Source of the DNA: Oceanitalea stevensii
GTDB lineage: Bacteria; Actinomycetota; Actinomycetes; Actinomycetales; Actinomycetaceae
Length of the DNA: 64,000 nt
Reading direction: 5' to 3'
Assembly: GCF_014837105.1 (NCBI RefSeq)
Contig: NZ_JACSPO010000001.1
Location: 674,339 to 738,338, forward strand
The translations under genes were made by a program, and so were the position numbers. The notes below the pieces were generated by a model. It worked only from the letters and a program-made list of their open reading frames with translations, was not told the DNA's origin and did no database searches. This document shows, piece after piece, positions 43,264 through 53,616 of this stretch (position 1 is the first letter of the stretch; every line of letters starts with the position of its first letter).

Positions 43264-44335
43264 CGTGGTGCCAGGGCCGACGCGACGGAGTCCTTGACGT
43301 CCGCCTCGTGCGCGCACACCCACCGCGCGGCGTCGAGGAGGTGGCCGACGACGGGGTAGCCGGCGTCGCCCGCCGCACCGGCGCACTCGATCGCCAGCTG
43401 CACCGTGCGTGCGACGAGGCACAGCGTGACGCGGCTGGCGAGGTCGGCGTCGGTCGGGGTGCCGGTCTCGTCCGGTGTGCGGGTCGTCGCAGGCCCGAGG
43501 GCCCAGGGCGCGCCGTCGGCGTACGCCTGGAGCAGCGCCCCCTGCGAGGCGTCGACCACCGGCGACGGCGTCGACCCGGTGAGCCGGACGTGGAGCGCGA
43601 GCGTGTCGGCCAGCGCCGACCCCACGTCCCACGCCGGGTCGCCGCGGCCCGACAGCTCCCAGTCGAACAGGGTGGTCCGCGGCCCGGGTGCCACGGCGAC
43701 GTTGTCCCACTTGAGGTCGGCGTGAACGAGGCACGCGGGGCTCATCGCGTCCGCGGCTCGGGCCAGGGCGGAACCGAGGGCGGCGTCGGCGACGACGGCG
43801 GTCCCGGCGGCCCGCAGCGCCGCGGACGTCTCGCCGGCGAACCACTCCTCGGGCCGTGTCCGCGGCAGGTGCACGACGCCGACGGCGGCCCGGCCGAGGA
43901 GCGGGACCTGCCTCGTGGCGGTGTGCAGCAGCGCCAGGGCGCGGCCCAGGGACGCCGCCACGGGGGGTGAGGGGAATCCCGGCTCCAGGCACCGGCTCGT
44001 GAAGAGGTGCTCCGCGGGCGCGGCGACGAGCGCGAGCACCTGTGCCCTCTCGTCGAGGTGCACCACCCGGGGGACCACCTCGTCCAGGCCTGGTACCCAC
44101 GTCGTGAGGCGGTAGAGGTAGAGCTCGGCCGCCAGCGTCCGCCCGCTGTCGCGGGTGCGCTCGGACGTGGTCTTGACGACGTACGTGGCGCCGTCGGGCA
44201 GGGTGACGTGGCTGACGCGGTGGGAGCTGGACCGGTCCCACACGGGCGTCCCGGCGGGGACGGACAGGCCCGCCGCCGCCAGCACGTCGAGCGCTGACGG
44301 CGGCGGCGCCACGGCTGCCTGGGCGGGGGCACTCA

Positions 44336-44336
<1 letters not shown>
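43260..44336 (-). CDS. APH-like kinase (LxmK-type lanthipeptide dehydratase subunit)
   Basis: 358 residues of aminoglycoside-phosphotransferase fold. Lys55 in TYVVKTTSE binds ATP phosphates; the catalytic loop is CLVHADLKWDN (Asp207, Asn212); the metal Asp225 is in LFDWELSGRGDPAWDVGS. A stand-alone APH protein could be an antibiotic or sugar kinase, but coupling to HopA1-like lyase and LanC strongly suggests Ser/Thr phosphorylation of a peptide. ATG overlaps the protease stop (TGATG), placing it directly downstream of its presumed substrate. Confidence 0.82.
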
Positions 44337-46207
<1,871 letters not shown>

Positions 46208-46235
46208 GCGAGGTCACCCTCCTTGGTGGGGTCGG

Positions 46236-46248
46236 ATGCTGGCAGCAT
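46236..46248. promoter_or_regulatory. palindrome before the protease gene
   Basis: ATGCTG-G-CAGCAT in the 64-bp gap between the SARP gene and the protease operon. Possible operator or small hairpin; no stronger promoter is obvious here. Confidence 0.3.
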
Positions 46249-46271
46249 GCTCGGCCGGTGTCACCGCACCG

Positions 46272-47096
46272 TCACGCGACCGCGCCCGTCCGGCTCGGTT
46301 GCGCGGCGCCCACCGGAGCACCCCGGACGTGTGACGGCGACATCGTCGAGCCGGCGTCCTCGTCAGCCGCGACGACGAGGCGCGTCAGTCCAGGGCTGGG
46401 TTCGACGCCCAGCTCACGGCGCACGAGCTGCCGGTAGGACGCGTAGAGGCGCCGCGCCTCGACGACGTTGTTCTCAGCGAGGTGGGCCTCGATGAGGACC
46501 CGTTGCGCGCTCTCCCGGAGCGGCTCGACACCCACCGCGTCGATCGCCGCCTCGACGGCCTCCGCACACCTGCCGAGGACGACGAGCTCCCGGCTCAGCT
46601 GCTCCAGGGCGTGCAGCAGGCGCTGGCGTACCCGCTCGCGCTCAAAGCCCACCCAGTCGTCGTACCACCCGGGGAGGAGGTCGAGGGCGTGGACGTCCCA
46701 CGGGGGCAGGTGGAGGTCCGCTGGCGTCGCGTAGCCCGAGACGAGGCGCGTCGCCCAGTCGTTGACGGTCGCGACGTCGGAGGTGGTGCCCGGCCGCAGC
46801 CACAGGGACCACTTGTCCGCCTCGACGAGGTCGATCCCCGCTCGCCTCAGCCGCCACAGCGCGGAACGGAGGTTGCCGGCTGCTCGTTCATCGTCCCCGT
46901 ACGGCCACAGCGACCCCGCGACGTAGCGCCGGTCCAGGCGTCCGGCGTGCAGCGCGACGAAGACGAGGAGCCGCTTGCTGCCTTCGGGCACCTCGATGTG
47001 CCGGCCCGCCGCGATGACGTAGGGACCGCAGAAGAGGCACAGCTCACCCGGTACCGGACCCGTGGTCCTGCTCGGAGAGGGTGCATGCTCGCTCAT
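46272..47096 (-). CDS. SARP/BTAD-family transcriptional regulator
   Basis: 274 residues. N-terminal OmpR-like winged helix (LLVFVALHAGRLDRRYVAGSLWPYGDDERAAGNLRSALWRLRRAG) followed by a bacterial transcriptional activation domain (YDDWVGFERERVRQRLLHALEQLSREL ... SAQRVLIEAHLAENNVVEARRLYASYRQLVRRELGVEPSP). SARPs commonly activate adjacent natural-product genes. It is directly upstream of, and in line with, the protease/kinase/lyase/cyclase operon. ATG 47096; TACGGT at 47126-47131 (minus) is a possible -10. Confidence 0.88.
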   Translation of the reverse strand: MSEHAPSPSRTTGPVPGELCLFCGPYVIAAGRHIEVPEGSKRLLVFVALHAGRLDRRYVAGSLWPYGDDERAAGNLRSALWRLRRAGIDLVEADKWSLWLRPGTTSDVATVNDWATRLVSGYATPADLHLPPWDVHALDLLPGWYDDWVGFERERVRQRLLHALEQLSRELVVLGRCAEAVEAAIDAVGVEPLRESAQRVLIEAHLAENNVVEARRLYASYRQLVRRELGVEPSPGLTRLVVAADEDAGSTMSPSHVRGAPVGAAQPSRTGAVA

Positions 47097-47219
47097 GGTC
47101 GGGGCCTCGCTCGTCGACGGTCCCGACCGTAGGCTCCCGGGCGTCACTGGAGCGTTACTGCCGCCGTCGCGCGAGGGCACCGAGGTCCTGCCGACGTCCG
47201 CCCGTGAGGGCCTGAGCGC

Positions 47220-47420
47220 TCACCCGTCCTCGGCGACGTCCTCCAGGAAGGCCTCCACGAGCCGGACCACGTCGTGGGGCGCCAGGGTCACAGTCTTGCG
47301 GGGCGGCGTGCTCGAGCTCAGGTCCCCGAGGATCGAGACGGTGAACAGCTGGCGCCCCGGGGCCTGCTGCTCCGCACGGATGACGCACATCGCCGCGTGC
47401 CGTGCGTCCTCGCGGCTCAC
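47220..47420 (-). CDS. small hypothetical protein
   Basis: About 66 residues from GTG 47420, or 56 from ATG 47390. The C-terminal part (QLFTVSILGDLSSSTPPRKTVTLAPHDVVRLVEAFLEDVAEDG) has protein-like composition, predicted as a short beta sheet and a helix; the ORF upstream of it is arginine-rich noise. No ribosome site is clear. Function unknown; lies just upstream of the SARP gene in the same direction. Confidence 0.4.
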   Translation of the reverse strand: MSREDARHAAMCVIRAEQQAPGRQLFTVSILGDLSSSTPPRKTVTLAPHDVVRLVEAFLEDVAEDG

Positions 47421-47566
47421 CAAGCGGGTTCGCCCGCCTCGACCGCGGCCGCACGGGCCGGTGCGGCGCGGCGACGCCGGTCGCCGGTCCCGAGGCTGGT
47501 GTGCGCCGCCGGCCCGGTGGGTGGGCGCTGGAGAGGACCCATGGGGGACATGGTCCGCCCGTGCCG

Positions 47567-48028
47567 TCACGGTGCCGTTCCGCCTGGCGTGGCGGCGTGC
47601 CAGCGCCGCAGGACGTCGAGGTGCTCGGTGGACCTGGGGAGGCGCACCGCCTCGCCGTCGTGCCGGACCAGCTCGACGAACGTCTCGCCCCACTTCGCCA
47701 CGGAGCGGATCTCGGAGATCTCCTGCCAGCGGTAGGTGCGCCGGCGCAGCTCCTGGTGGTGGACACCGACGACGTCGACGACGACTCGGGGGCGCAGCTC
47801 GTAGAGCGCCTGGAGGGTGAAAGTGCCCACGAGGACGATCCGGACCACGGTGAGGACACGGTCACCTGCGGTGACGACGTCGCCGGTACTCAGGTCGAGC
47901 ACGACGAGCGCGGCGTTCGCGACGGCCAGGACGGCGGCGAACACCCCGAGCCACCGGCGACCCACGAACCAGGACTCCTCCGGGGGGAGGTGAGCGTCGT
48001 TCCGCTCCTCCTCCGGCGCTGGTCCCAT
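47567..48028 (-). CDS. PH-like membrane protein, paralogue
   Basis: 153 residues with two helices (LGVFAAVLAVANAALVVLDL and VVRIVLVGTFTLQALYEL) and a PH-like beta domain with RTYRWQEISEIRSVAKWGETFVELVRHDGEAVRLP and a final helix LDVLRRWHAA. Clear paralogue of 38669-39133. Unknown function. The 146-bp downstream gap contains GCGGG-TTCG-CCCGC (47424-47437), possibly its terminator. Confidence 0.72.
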   Translation of the reverse strand: MGPAPEEERNDAHLPPEESWFVGRRWLGVFAAVLAVANAALVVLDLSTGDVVTAGDRVLTVVRIVLVGTFTLQALYELRPRVVVDVVGVHHQELRRRTYRWQEISEIRSVAKWGETFVELVRHDGEAVRLPRSTEHLDVLRRWHAATPGGTAP

Positions 48029-48088
48029 CCCGCCAGCATGGCAGGCGCTGACGGCGTGGGACGGCCGATCCGCCGTCGTCGTCGCGGG

Positions 48089-49084
48089 TCAGCCCAGGCG
48101 CCGACGGCCACCGCCGCGTCGCTGCTCGCGTGCCCGCACCACGAGGTCCGGTGCCGCCGACTCCCACGTCGGGTGGCGGAAGGTGAACCCTGCGTCGGCG
48201 AGGCGACCCGGGACCACGCGCCGGCTCTTGAGGAGCAGCTCGGTGTCGGTCCGCAGCGCGAAGGCACCGACCTCGGCCATGAGCCGGGTGGCCGGGAGCG
48301 CCACCGGCTGCCCCCACGCGCGCCGCAGCACGCGCATGAAATCGCGCTGCTGGACCGGCTCGGGGGCGGCGAGGTTGACCGGGCCCTCGACGTCGTCGCG
48401 CTCGAGCAGGAGCTCGACGGCGCGGACGAAGTCCTCCTCGTGGATCCACGAGACGTACTGCCGCCCGCCGTCGACGGCGCCGCCCAGCCCGAGCCGGGCC
48501 ATCCAGGACATGTAGTCGAAGACGCCGCCGCGGTCCGGCGTCATGACCATCGCGGTCCGCAGGGCCACGCACCGTGTGCGGGGCGTGTCGGCCTCCGCCT
48601 GCGTCTCCTCCCAGCGCCGCGCGATGCGCACGCTGTACTCCCAGTAGAGGGGGACGTCGGGCTCCTCGCCGCCGACGACGCCGGTGCTCTCGTCGTGGGG
48701 GAGGTGGTCCGGGCGGCTGCGCGCGTCGGCGTAGATGGTCGCGGTGCTCATCTGCAGCCACACGCTCGGCGGGCGCTCGGCCTGGGCGATCGCCTCACCG
48801 ACGACGCGCGTCGAGTCGACGCGTGAGGACATCATCTGGCGCAGGTTGGCGTCGGTGTACCGGCAGCTGACCGACCGGCCGGCGAGGTTGACGACGGCGT
48901 CGGCACCGTCGATCTCGTCCGCCCACCCGCCGAGGGTGCGTCCGTCCCACACGACGTGCCGGACGCCCTTCTCGAGCCGCTCCGGCCGGCGGCTGAGGAC
49001 GACGACGTCGTCGCCCCTCGCCGCCAGTGCCCGCCGCAGTGCGCCACCGACCTGGCCGGTTCCTCCCGGGATCACGATCTTCAC
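48089..49084 (-). CDS. TIGR01777-family NAD-dependent epimerase/dehydratase-like protein
   Basis: 331 residues. Rossmann motif VIPGGTGQVGGALRRAL, NLAGRSV, the TATIYADA segment with extended-SDR Tyr in YWEYSVRIARRWE, and a C-terminal DUF1731-like domain. Relatives are sometimes called SulA homologues in databases, which does not imply the E. coli division inhibitor. The reaction is unknown. GTG 49084 is seven bases after TACGCT, a leaderless arrangement. Diverges from the SOS-box gene at 49189. Confidence 0.85.
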   Translation of the reverse strand: MKIVIPGGTGQVGGALRRALAARGDDVVVLSRRPERLEKGVRHVVWDGRTLGGWADEIDGADAVVNLAGRSVSCRYTDANLRQMMSSRVDSTRVVGEAIAQAERPPSVWLQMSTATIYADARSRPDHLPHDESTGVVGGEEPDVPLYWEYSVRIARRWEETQAEADTPRTRCVALRTAMVMTPDRGGVFDYMSWMARLGLGGAVDGGRQYVSWIHEEDFVRAVELLLERDDVEGPVNLAAPEPVQQRDFMRVLRRAWGQPVALPATRLMAEVGAFALRTDTELLLKSRRVVPGRLADAGFTFRHPTWESAAPDLVVRAREQRRGGGRRRLG

Positions 49085-49091
49085 GGCGTCG

Positions 49092-49097
49092 AGCGTA
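49092..49097 (-). promoter_or_regulatory. -10 element of the TIGR01777 gene
   Basis: TACGCT on the minus strand, seven bases before GTG 49084; leaderless pattern. Confidence 0.45.
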
Positions 49098-49137
49098 GCG
49101 GCCGACGGCGAACCGTTCCGGACGTCGTCCACACCTC

Positions 49138-49167
49138 TTGCACGCTCGAACATGTGTTCGATATCAT
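49138..49167 (+). promoter_or_regulatory. promoter with embedded LexA (SOS) box
   Basis: TTGCAC (49138-49143), 18 bp, TATCAT (49162-49167). The spacer carries TCGAACATGTGTTCGA (49146-49161), a perfect palindrome matching the actinobacterial LexA box TCGAAC-N4-GTTCGA. LexA bound here would occlude the promoter, giving DNA-damage control of the DUF222/HNH gene; the divergent gene may also respond. Confidence 0.85.
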
Positions 49168-49188
49168 GGTCGAAGGGAGGGGCCAGCG

Positions 49189-51198
49189 ATGACACTGAGC
49201 GAGCGGGAGGACGTCGACCCGGACGGCGACGCGCCGGAGGCCGAGGCGCGGGTGGCGGACCTCCTGAGCGGGCTCGCCCCCGGCTCGCCGCTGCGCTCCG
49301 CCGACCTCCTCCCGCCCACCGAGCACGATCCGCTCGTGCACGCCGAGTTCGCCAGCTTCCGGCTCCCGAAGTACGCGGACGCGGAGCCGGCTGACTGGGC
49401 ACGGCAGATGGTCGCCGAGCTCGTCCCCGTCCCGCAGGCGCTGGGGGACTACCTCGAGCACCTGCCGCCCGGGCCACGGCTGGCGCAGCTCCTCGACGTC
49501 ATCGAGACCGCCGACGGCGTCGACGACTACTCCCTCGTCGAGGTGGTCGCCGCCTACCGGCGGATGGAGTCGTGGGCGGCTGCACGCACCGCACGCGCGG
49601 CCGCGGCCCTCAGCAGGCGGCCCGCGCTCAACCCCACGTGGCCCGGGAAGGTGGCCGGCCGGGACCGTGGCGAGTGCGTCGTCGGTGAGGAGCTCGCCAT
49701 GCGCCTGCGGACGAGCCGCCAGAGTGCGATGCGGATCGTCTCGAACGGGCGCGGGTTCGAGGGGCTCTTCCACCTCACCGGTGAGGCGCTGGAGGACGGG
49801 CAGATCGACTGGCCGCGCGCGCAGGCGATCGTCAGGGCGCTCGAGGACCTTCCCTCCGACGTCGCCATGGCGGCCCAGTGGGAGGTGATCGACAAGGCTC
49901 CCGGCCGCACGCTCCGCCAGGTGCAGAACGATCTCTCGCGGGCCGTCATCGCGGTGGATCCCGACCACGCGGACGAGAGGCACCGCCGGGCGAGGCAGCG
50001 GCGCTGCGTGTCCCGGCCTCAGCCGCTGCCCGACGGCATGGCGAGGGTGTCGGCAACGGTGCCGGCCGCCGACGCCATCGCCTTCGACCTCGCCCTGGAC
50101 TCCGCGGCCCGGTCCGCCAAGCACCGGGGGGACAAGCGCACGCTCGACCAGCTCCGCGCCGACGCGTTCGCGCTCATGGCGCACACCGCCCTCGCCTGCG
50201 GCCACGTCGGCCCGGACGCTCTCCTGCGGGTGTGCGGCTGCGGCGTCATCGCCGAGCCGCCTGACGGCTCCGTGCCGTCCGTGCCTCCACCGGACGCTCC
50301 ACCACCCGATGTTCCAGGCGCCGCCCTTCGACCAGGGGCTCCGCCGCACGAGCCGGACACCCCGGCACCGGCCCGCCTCGCCAAGTCCCCGACCACGTCC
50401 TGCCCGCCGTACCCGGGGCACCGGCTCCCCGGCGGACTCCTGCCCACGATCCGACTGGGCACGCTGGGCGGCAGCAGGGTCGACGTGCGGCTCACCGTCC
50501 CGCTCGGCGCCTACCTGCCTGCGCCGGGGGAGCAGAGCCCTCTCGAGCGGATCACCGAGCCCGTGGCCGAGCTCGAGGGGTACGGTCCCGTGCCACCGGT
50601 CATCGCCCGGGCGTTGGCGGCCGGCGGGGTGTGGCGCAGGCTCGTCACCGATCCCGCGACCGAGCAGGTCATCGACGTCGGGCGTACCCGCTACCAGCCG
50701 CCGGCCGCGATCGCCGAGCTCGCCCGCGAGCGCGACCGCACCTGCGCCCGCCCCGGCTGCCTGTACCCGGCACGGCACAGCGAGCTCGACCACGAGCACG
50801 AGTGGCAGCACGGCGGCGTCACCTCCGTGGAGAACACCGACCCCGAGTGCGGACGGGACCACGTCGTCAAGACCATCGGTGCCTACACCGTCGCCCACGG
50901 CTCCGACCGGACCTACGCCTGGGCCGGTCCCGTCGGCCACGGCTACCTCCGCCGCCCCGACGGCACGATCGTCACGATGCCGCGTCGTACCGTCGCGGAG
51001 CTGCGGGAGCTGGGGCGGCAGTCGGTCAGGCAGCGCCGGGCGATCGACCCCGCGTTCGTCGACGGCGTGCTCGCCGAGATCTCCGCCGGCACCGACGTCG
51101 GTGGCAGCTGGGCACCGCCAGGAGGACTCCGGGCGGCCCCGCCGTGGCCCGGGGCCGACGGACCGTCGTGGGCAGCCGACGACGAGCCCCCGTTCTGA
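49189..51198 (+). CDS. DUF222/HNH endonuclease-family protein (13E12-like)
   Basis: 669 residues. DUF222 region (about 90-390) begins LIDVIETADGVDDYSLVEVVAAYRRMESWAAA; a Pro-rich linker follows near residue 365-400; the C-terminal HNH domain has CARPGCLYPARHSELDHEHEWQHGGVTSVEN with the zinc and catalytic residues. ATG 49189 follows GAAGGGAGGGG. Members are multi-copy in actinobacteria and related to the 13E12 repeats of Mycobacterium, some of which are SOS-controlled. The upstream LexA box agrees. Biochemical role not established. Confidence 0.9.
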   Translation: MTLSEREDVDPDGDAPEAEARVADLLSGLAPGSPLRSADLLPPTEHDPLVHAEFASFRLPKYADAEPADWARQMVAELVPVPQALGDYLEHLPPGPRLAQLLDVIETADGVDDYSLVEVVAAYRRMESWAAARTARAAAALSRRPALNPTWPGKVAGRDRGECVVGEELAMRLRTSRQSAMRIVSNGRGFEGLFHLTGEALEDGQIDWPRAQAIVRALEDLPSDVAMAAQWEVIDKAPGRTLRQVQNDLSRAVIAVDPDHADERHRRARQRRCVSRPQPLPDGMARVSATVPAADAIAFDLALDSAARSAKHRGDKRTLDQLRADAFALMAHTALACGHVGPDALLRVCGCGVIAEPPDGSVPSVPPPDAPPPDVPGAALRPGAPPHEPDTPAPARLAKSPTTSCPPYPGHRLPGGLLPTIRLGTLGGSRVDVRLTVPLGAYLPAPGEQSPLERITEPVAELEGYGPVPPVIARALAAGGVWRRLVTDPATEQVIDVGRTRYQPPAAIAELARERDRTCARPGCLYPARHSELDHEHEWQHGGVTSVENTDPECGRDHVVKTIGAYTVAHGSDRTYAWAGPVGHGYLRRPDGTIVTMPRRTVAELRELGRQSVRQRRAIDPAFVDGVLAEISAGTDVGGSWAPPGGLRAAPPWPGADGPSWAADDEPPF

Positions 51199-51300
51199 CG
51201 GGCACCGCGCCGAGACGGCACGAGCAGCCCCGCGCCCTGGCGAAGCCACCCGCCGCCTGGCACCATCTGTGCACCACTGGAACGACCCGAGAGGCCGGCG

Positions 51301-51939
51301 ATGGCTGAGTCGACGCCAGGAGCGAGCAAGACGGACCTCAAGAAGACCTTCGACGGCTACCAGGCCAGGCGTGGGGAGTTCCGGGTCCTCGAGCTCCCTG
51401 AGCTCCGCTACCTCATGCTCGACGGCCACGGCGACCCGAACACCGCGCCGGCCTTCACCGCCGCCGTCGAGACCCTCTACCCGGTGGCGTACGCGCTGAA
51501 GCTCGCGAGCAAGGAGCAGCTCGGCCGCGACTACGTCGTCCCGCCGCTCGAGGGGCTGTGGTGGGCGAGCGACATGGACGCCTTCACCTCCGCCCGCGAC
51601 AAGTCCCAGTGGGACTGGACGCTCCTGCTCCTCGTCCCGGACTGGGTCCCCACCTCCCTCGCCCACGACACCGTCGAGCACGTGCGCACCACCAAGCGGC
51701 CCGCCCTCATCGACGAGCTGCGCGTCGCGCCGCTCGCGGAGGGCACCTGCGTCCAGACCCTCCACGTCGGCTCCTTCGACGAGGAGACCCCCGTTCTCGA
51801 CCGCCTCCACCGCGAGATCCTGCCCGAACGCGGCCTGCGCCCCACCGGCACCCACCACGAGATCTACCTCAGCGACATGCGCCGGGTCGCGCCCGAGCGG
51901 CAGCGCACCATCCTGCGCCAACCGGTCGCCCCCGCCTGA
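51301..51939 (+). CDS. GyrI-like domain protein
   Basis: 212 residues related to the SBMC/GyrI small-molecule-binding fold. The GEFRVLELPELRYLMLDGHGDPN opening, YPVAYALK and the closing HEIYLSDMRR strand are typical. Members bind and sometimes hydrolyse small ligands or protect gyrase. No regulator partner is adjacent. The last coding bases and stop are inside a tandem duplication (51923-52072). Confidence 0.82.
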   Translation: MAESTPGASKTDLKKTFDGYQARRGEFRVLELPELRYLMLDGHGDPNTAPAFTAAVETLYPVAYALKLASKEQLGRDYVVPPLEGLWWASDMDAFTSARDKSQWDWTLLLLVPDWVPTSLAHDTVEHVRTTKRPALIDELRVAPLAEGTCVQTLHVGSFDEETPVLDRLHREILPERGLRPTGTHHEIYLSDMRRVAPERQRTILRQPVAPA

Positions 51940-52072
51940 CGCACCACCGCCCGCACCCGCGACCGCCCACACAACGCGTGGTGGGGCGGTGGTCCATCGG
52001 TCGCCCCCGCCTGAGGCACCACCGCCCGCACCCGCGACCGGCCCGCACCGCGCGTGGTGGGGCGGCGGTCCG
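51923..52072. repeat. 75-bp tandem duplication spanning a stop codon and terminator
   Basis: Unit 1 (51923-51997) contains the end of the GyrI-like gene, its TGA and the hairpin ACCACCGCCC (51943-51952) / GGGCGGTGGT (51984-51993). Unit 2 (51998-52072) repeats all of it with few changes. The second hairpin would serve as a back-up terminator. Confidence 0.8.
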
Positions 52073-52120
52073 CTGACAGGCGAGGGTTCGGTTGGGGTGA
52101 TCGGCCGCCCGCCCCCCGAC

Positions 52121-52126
52121 TACCGT
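52121..52126 (+). promoter_or_regulatory. -10 element before the YccF gene
   Basis: TACCGT, six bases before ATG 52133; leaderless pattern. Confidence 0.45.
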
Positions 52127-52132
52127 GTCCCC

Positions 52133-52546
52133 ATGCGCACCATCGGCAACGTCCTGTGGCTCCTCCTCGCCGGCTGGTGGCTCGCGCTGCTCTACGTCGT
52201 CGCCGGCGTCGTCGCCTGCATCCTCATCATCACCATCCCCTTCGGCATCGCCTCCTTCCGGCTGGCGAGCTTCGTCCTGTGGCCCTTCGGCCGCCGGTCG
52301 GTCTTCCGGCGCGACGCCGGCGCGCTGGCCCTTATCGGCAACGTCCTGTGGATCCTTCTGCTCGGCTGGGAGCTTGCCGTCGCCCACCTCCTCGCCGGTC
52401 TCTTCCTCTGCGTCACGGTCGTCGGCATCCCCTTCGGCATCGCGTGCTGGAAGATGGTGCCCCTCGCGCTCCTCCCGCTCGGCCAGCAGATCGTCCCCGT
52501 CCGCGACAGCTCGGCGACGCTCGCGGCGCCCGTCGGGAGGGCCTGA
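52133..52546 (+). CDS. YccF-domain inner membrane protein
   Basis: 137 residues made of two copies of the YccF domain (PF03733-like): GNVLWLLLAGWWLALLYVVAGVV...ITIPFGIASFRLASFVLWPFG and GNVLWILLLGWELAVAHLLAGLF...VGIPFGIACWKMVPLALLPLG. Each has two helices with the IPFGIA signature. Function unknown. Three bases separate it from the oxidoreductase gene, so they may be cotranscribed. Confidence 0.9.
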   Translation: MRTIGNVLWLLLAGWWLALLYVVAGVVACILIITIPFGIASFRLASFVLWPFGRRSVFRRDAGALALIGNVLWILLLGWELAVAHLLAGLFLCVTVVGIPFGIACWKMVPLALLPLGQQIVPVRDSSATLAAPVGRA

Positions 52547-52549
52547 CCG

Positions 52550-53455
52550 GTGCGCGTCGCCGTCGTCGGCCTCGGGGACATCGCGGCCAAGGCCTACCTG
52601 CCCGTCCTCACCGCCACCCCGAGCCTCACCCCGGTGCTCGTCTCCCGGCGCCGCGAGACGGTCGACGCCGTCGGTGAGCGCTACCGCGTCGCGGACCGCT
52701 TCACCGACCTCGACGCCGCGATCGCCTCCGGCCTGGACGCCGCCACCGTCCACGCCCCGACCGACACGCACGCGCAGATCGTCGAGATACTGCTGCGCCA
52801 CGACGTGCCCGTCCTCGTCGACAAGCCCATCGCCCCGCACCTCGAGACCTCCGCCCGCCTCGTCGCACTCGCCGCCGAGCGCGGAGTCTCCCTCGCCGTC
52901 GGCTTCAACCGCCGCTGGGCCCCCGCCTACCGCGCCCTCGCCGACTGGCCCGACCGCGACGTCGTCACCCTCCACAAGCACCGCTCCCACCCGCTCGGCG
53001 AGGCACGGCCCATGGTCCTGGACGACTTCATCCACGTCCTCGACACCCTCCGCTTCCTCGTCCCGTCCTCGCTCGAGGACCTCATCGTCTCCGTCCGCCA
53101 CGACGACGCCGGTCGCACCCGCCGTCTGGCGGTCCAGTTCACCGGGGAGGGCCGCCTCGCCGCGGGCGTCATGAGCTGGACCTCGGGCGGCGCCCACGAG
53201 CTGCTCGACGTCGTCGGCGACGGCCGTCGGCGGCAGGTCACCGACCTCGCCGACGTCGTCGACCACGACGGCGGGGAGCGGCTGGTGCGCCGCGACGGCT
53301 GGCGTCCGGCCACCGAGCTGCGCGGCTTCGACGCCATGTGCGCCGACTTCCTCGACGCCGTCCGCGAGGGCCGGCGGATCGACGCCGGCGACGCGCTCGT
53401 CACCCACGAGCTGTGCGAGCGGGTCGTCGCCGCAGCGGCCGCGCCGCCGGCCTGA
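52550..53455 (+). CDS. Gfo/Idh/MocA-family oxidoreductase
   Basis: 301 residues. Rossmann domain VAVVGLGDIAAKAYLPVL, then DAATVHAPTDTHAQIVEILL and VDKPIAPHLETSARLVALA (the EKP-like motif here DKP), NRRWAPAYRAL, and the C-terminal domain with DDFIHVLDTLRFL. Likely acts on a sugar or inositol derivative with NAD(P); substrate unknown. GTG start four bases after yccF. Confidence 0.87.
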   Translation: MRVAVVGLGDIAAKAYLPVLTATPSLTPVLVSRRRETVDAVGERYRVADRFTDLDAAIASGLDAATVHAPTDTHAQIVEILLRHDVPVLVDKPIAPHLETSARLVALAAERGVSLAVGFNRRWAPAYRALADWPDRDVVTLHKHRSHPLGEARPMVLDDFIHVLDTLRFLVPSSLEDLIVSVRHDDAGRTRRLAVQFTGEGRLAAGVMSWTSGGAHELLDVVGDGRRRQVTDLADVVDHDGGERLVRRDGWRPATELRGFDAMCADFLDAVREGRRIDAGDALVTHELCERVVAAAAAPPA

Positions 53456-53470
53456 CCGGCACGGCACCCC

Positions 53471-53486
53471 CTCGGGAACCCCCGAG
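53471..53486 (+). terminator. hairpin after the oxidoreductase gene
   Basis: CTCGGG-AACC-CCCGAG, 16 bases after the stop. Confidence 0.5.
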
Positions 53487-53616
53487 ATACCGGCGTTCCC
53501 TCCGCACGTGACCCAGGGCACCCGTTTCGACCTCCTCGCCCGACGATGAGACCTTGAGGTGCGCGGGCACGGCCCCGCGCGGATCATATGCCGAGTCTGA
53601 GGAGGATGAGCCGGGG

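Noticed and set aside
47062..47820. Plus-strand open frames over the SARP upstream region
   Set aside because: Arg/Ser/Pro-rich composition with no domain and no ribosome site. The minus-strand PH-like and small ORFs explain the region better.
48089..49084. SulA-type division inhibitor under SOS control
   Set aside because: The database name SulA for TIGR01777 proteins is historical. The LexA box overlaps the promoter of the divergent HNH gene, and this gene's own -10 is 50 bp away. Dual control is possible but not shown.
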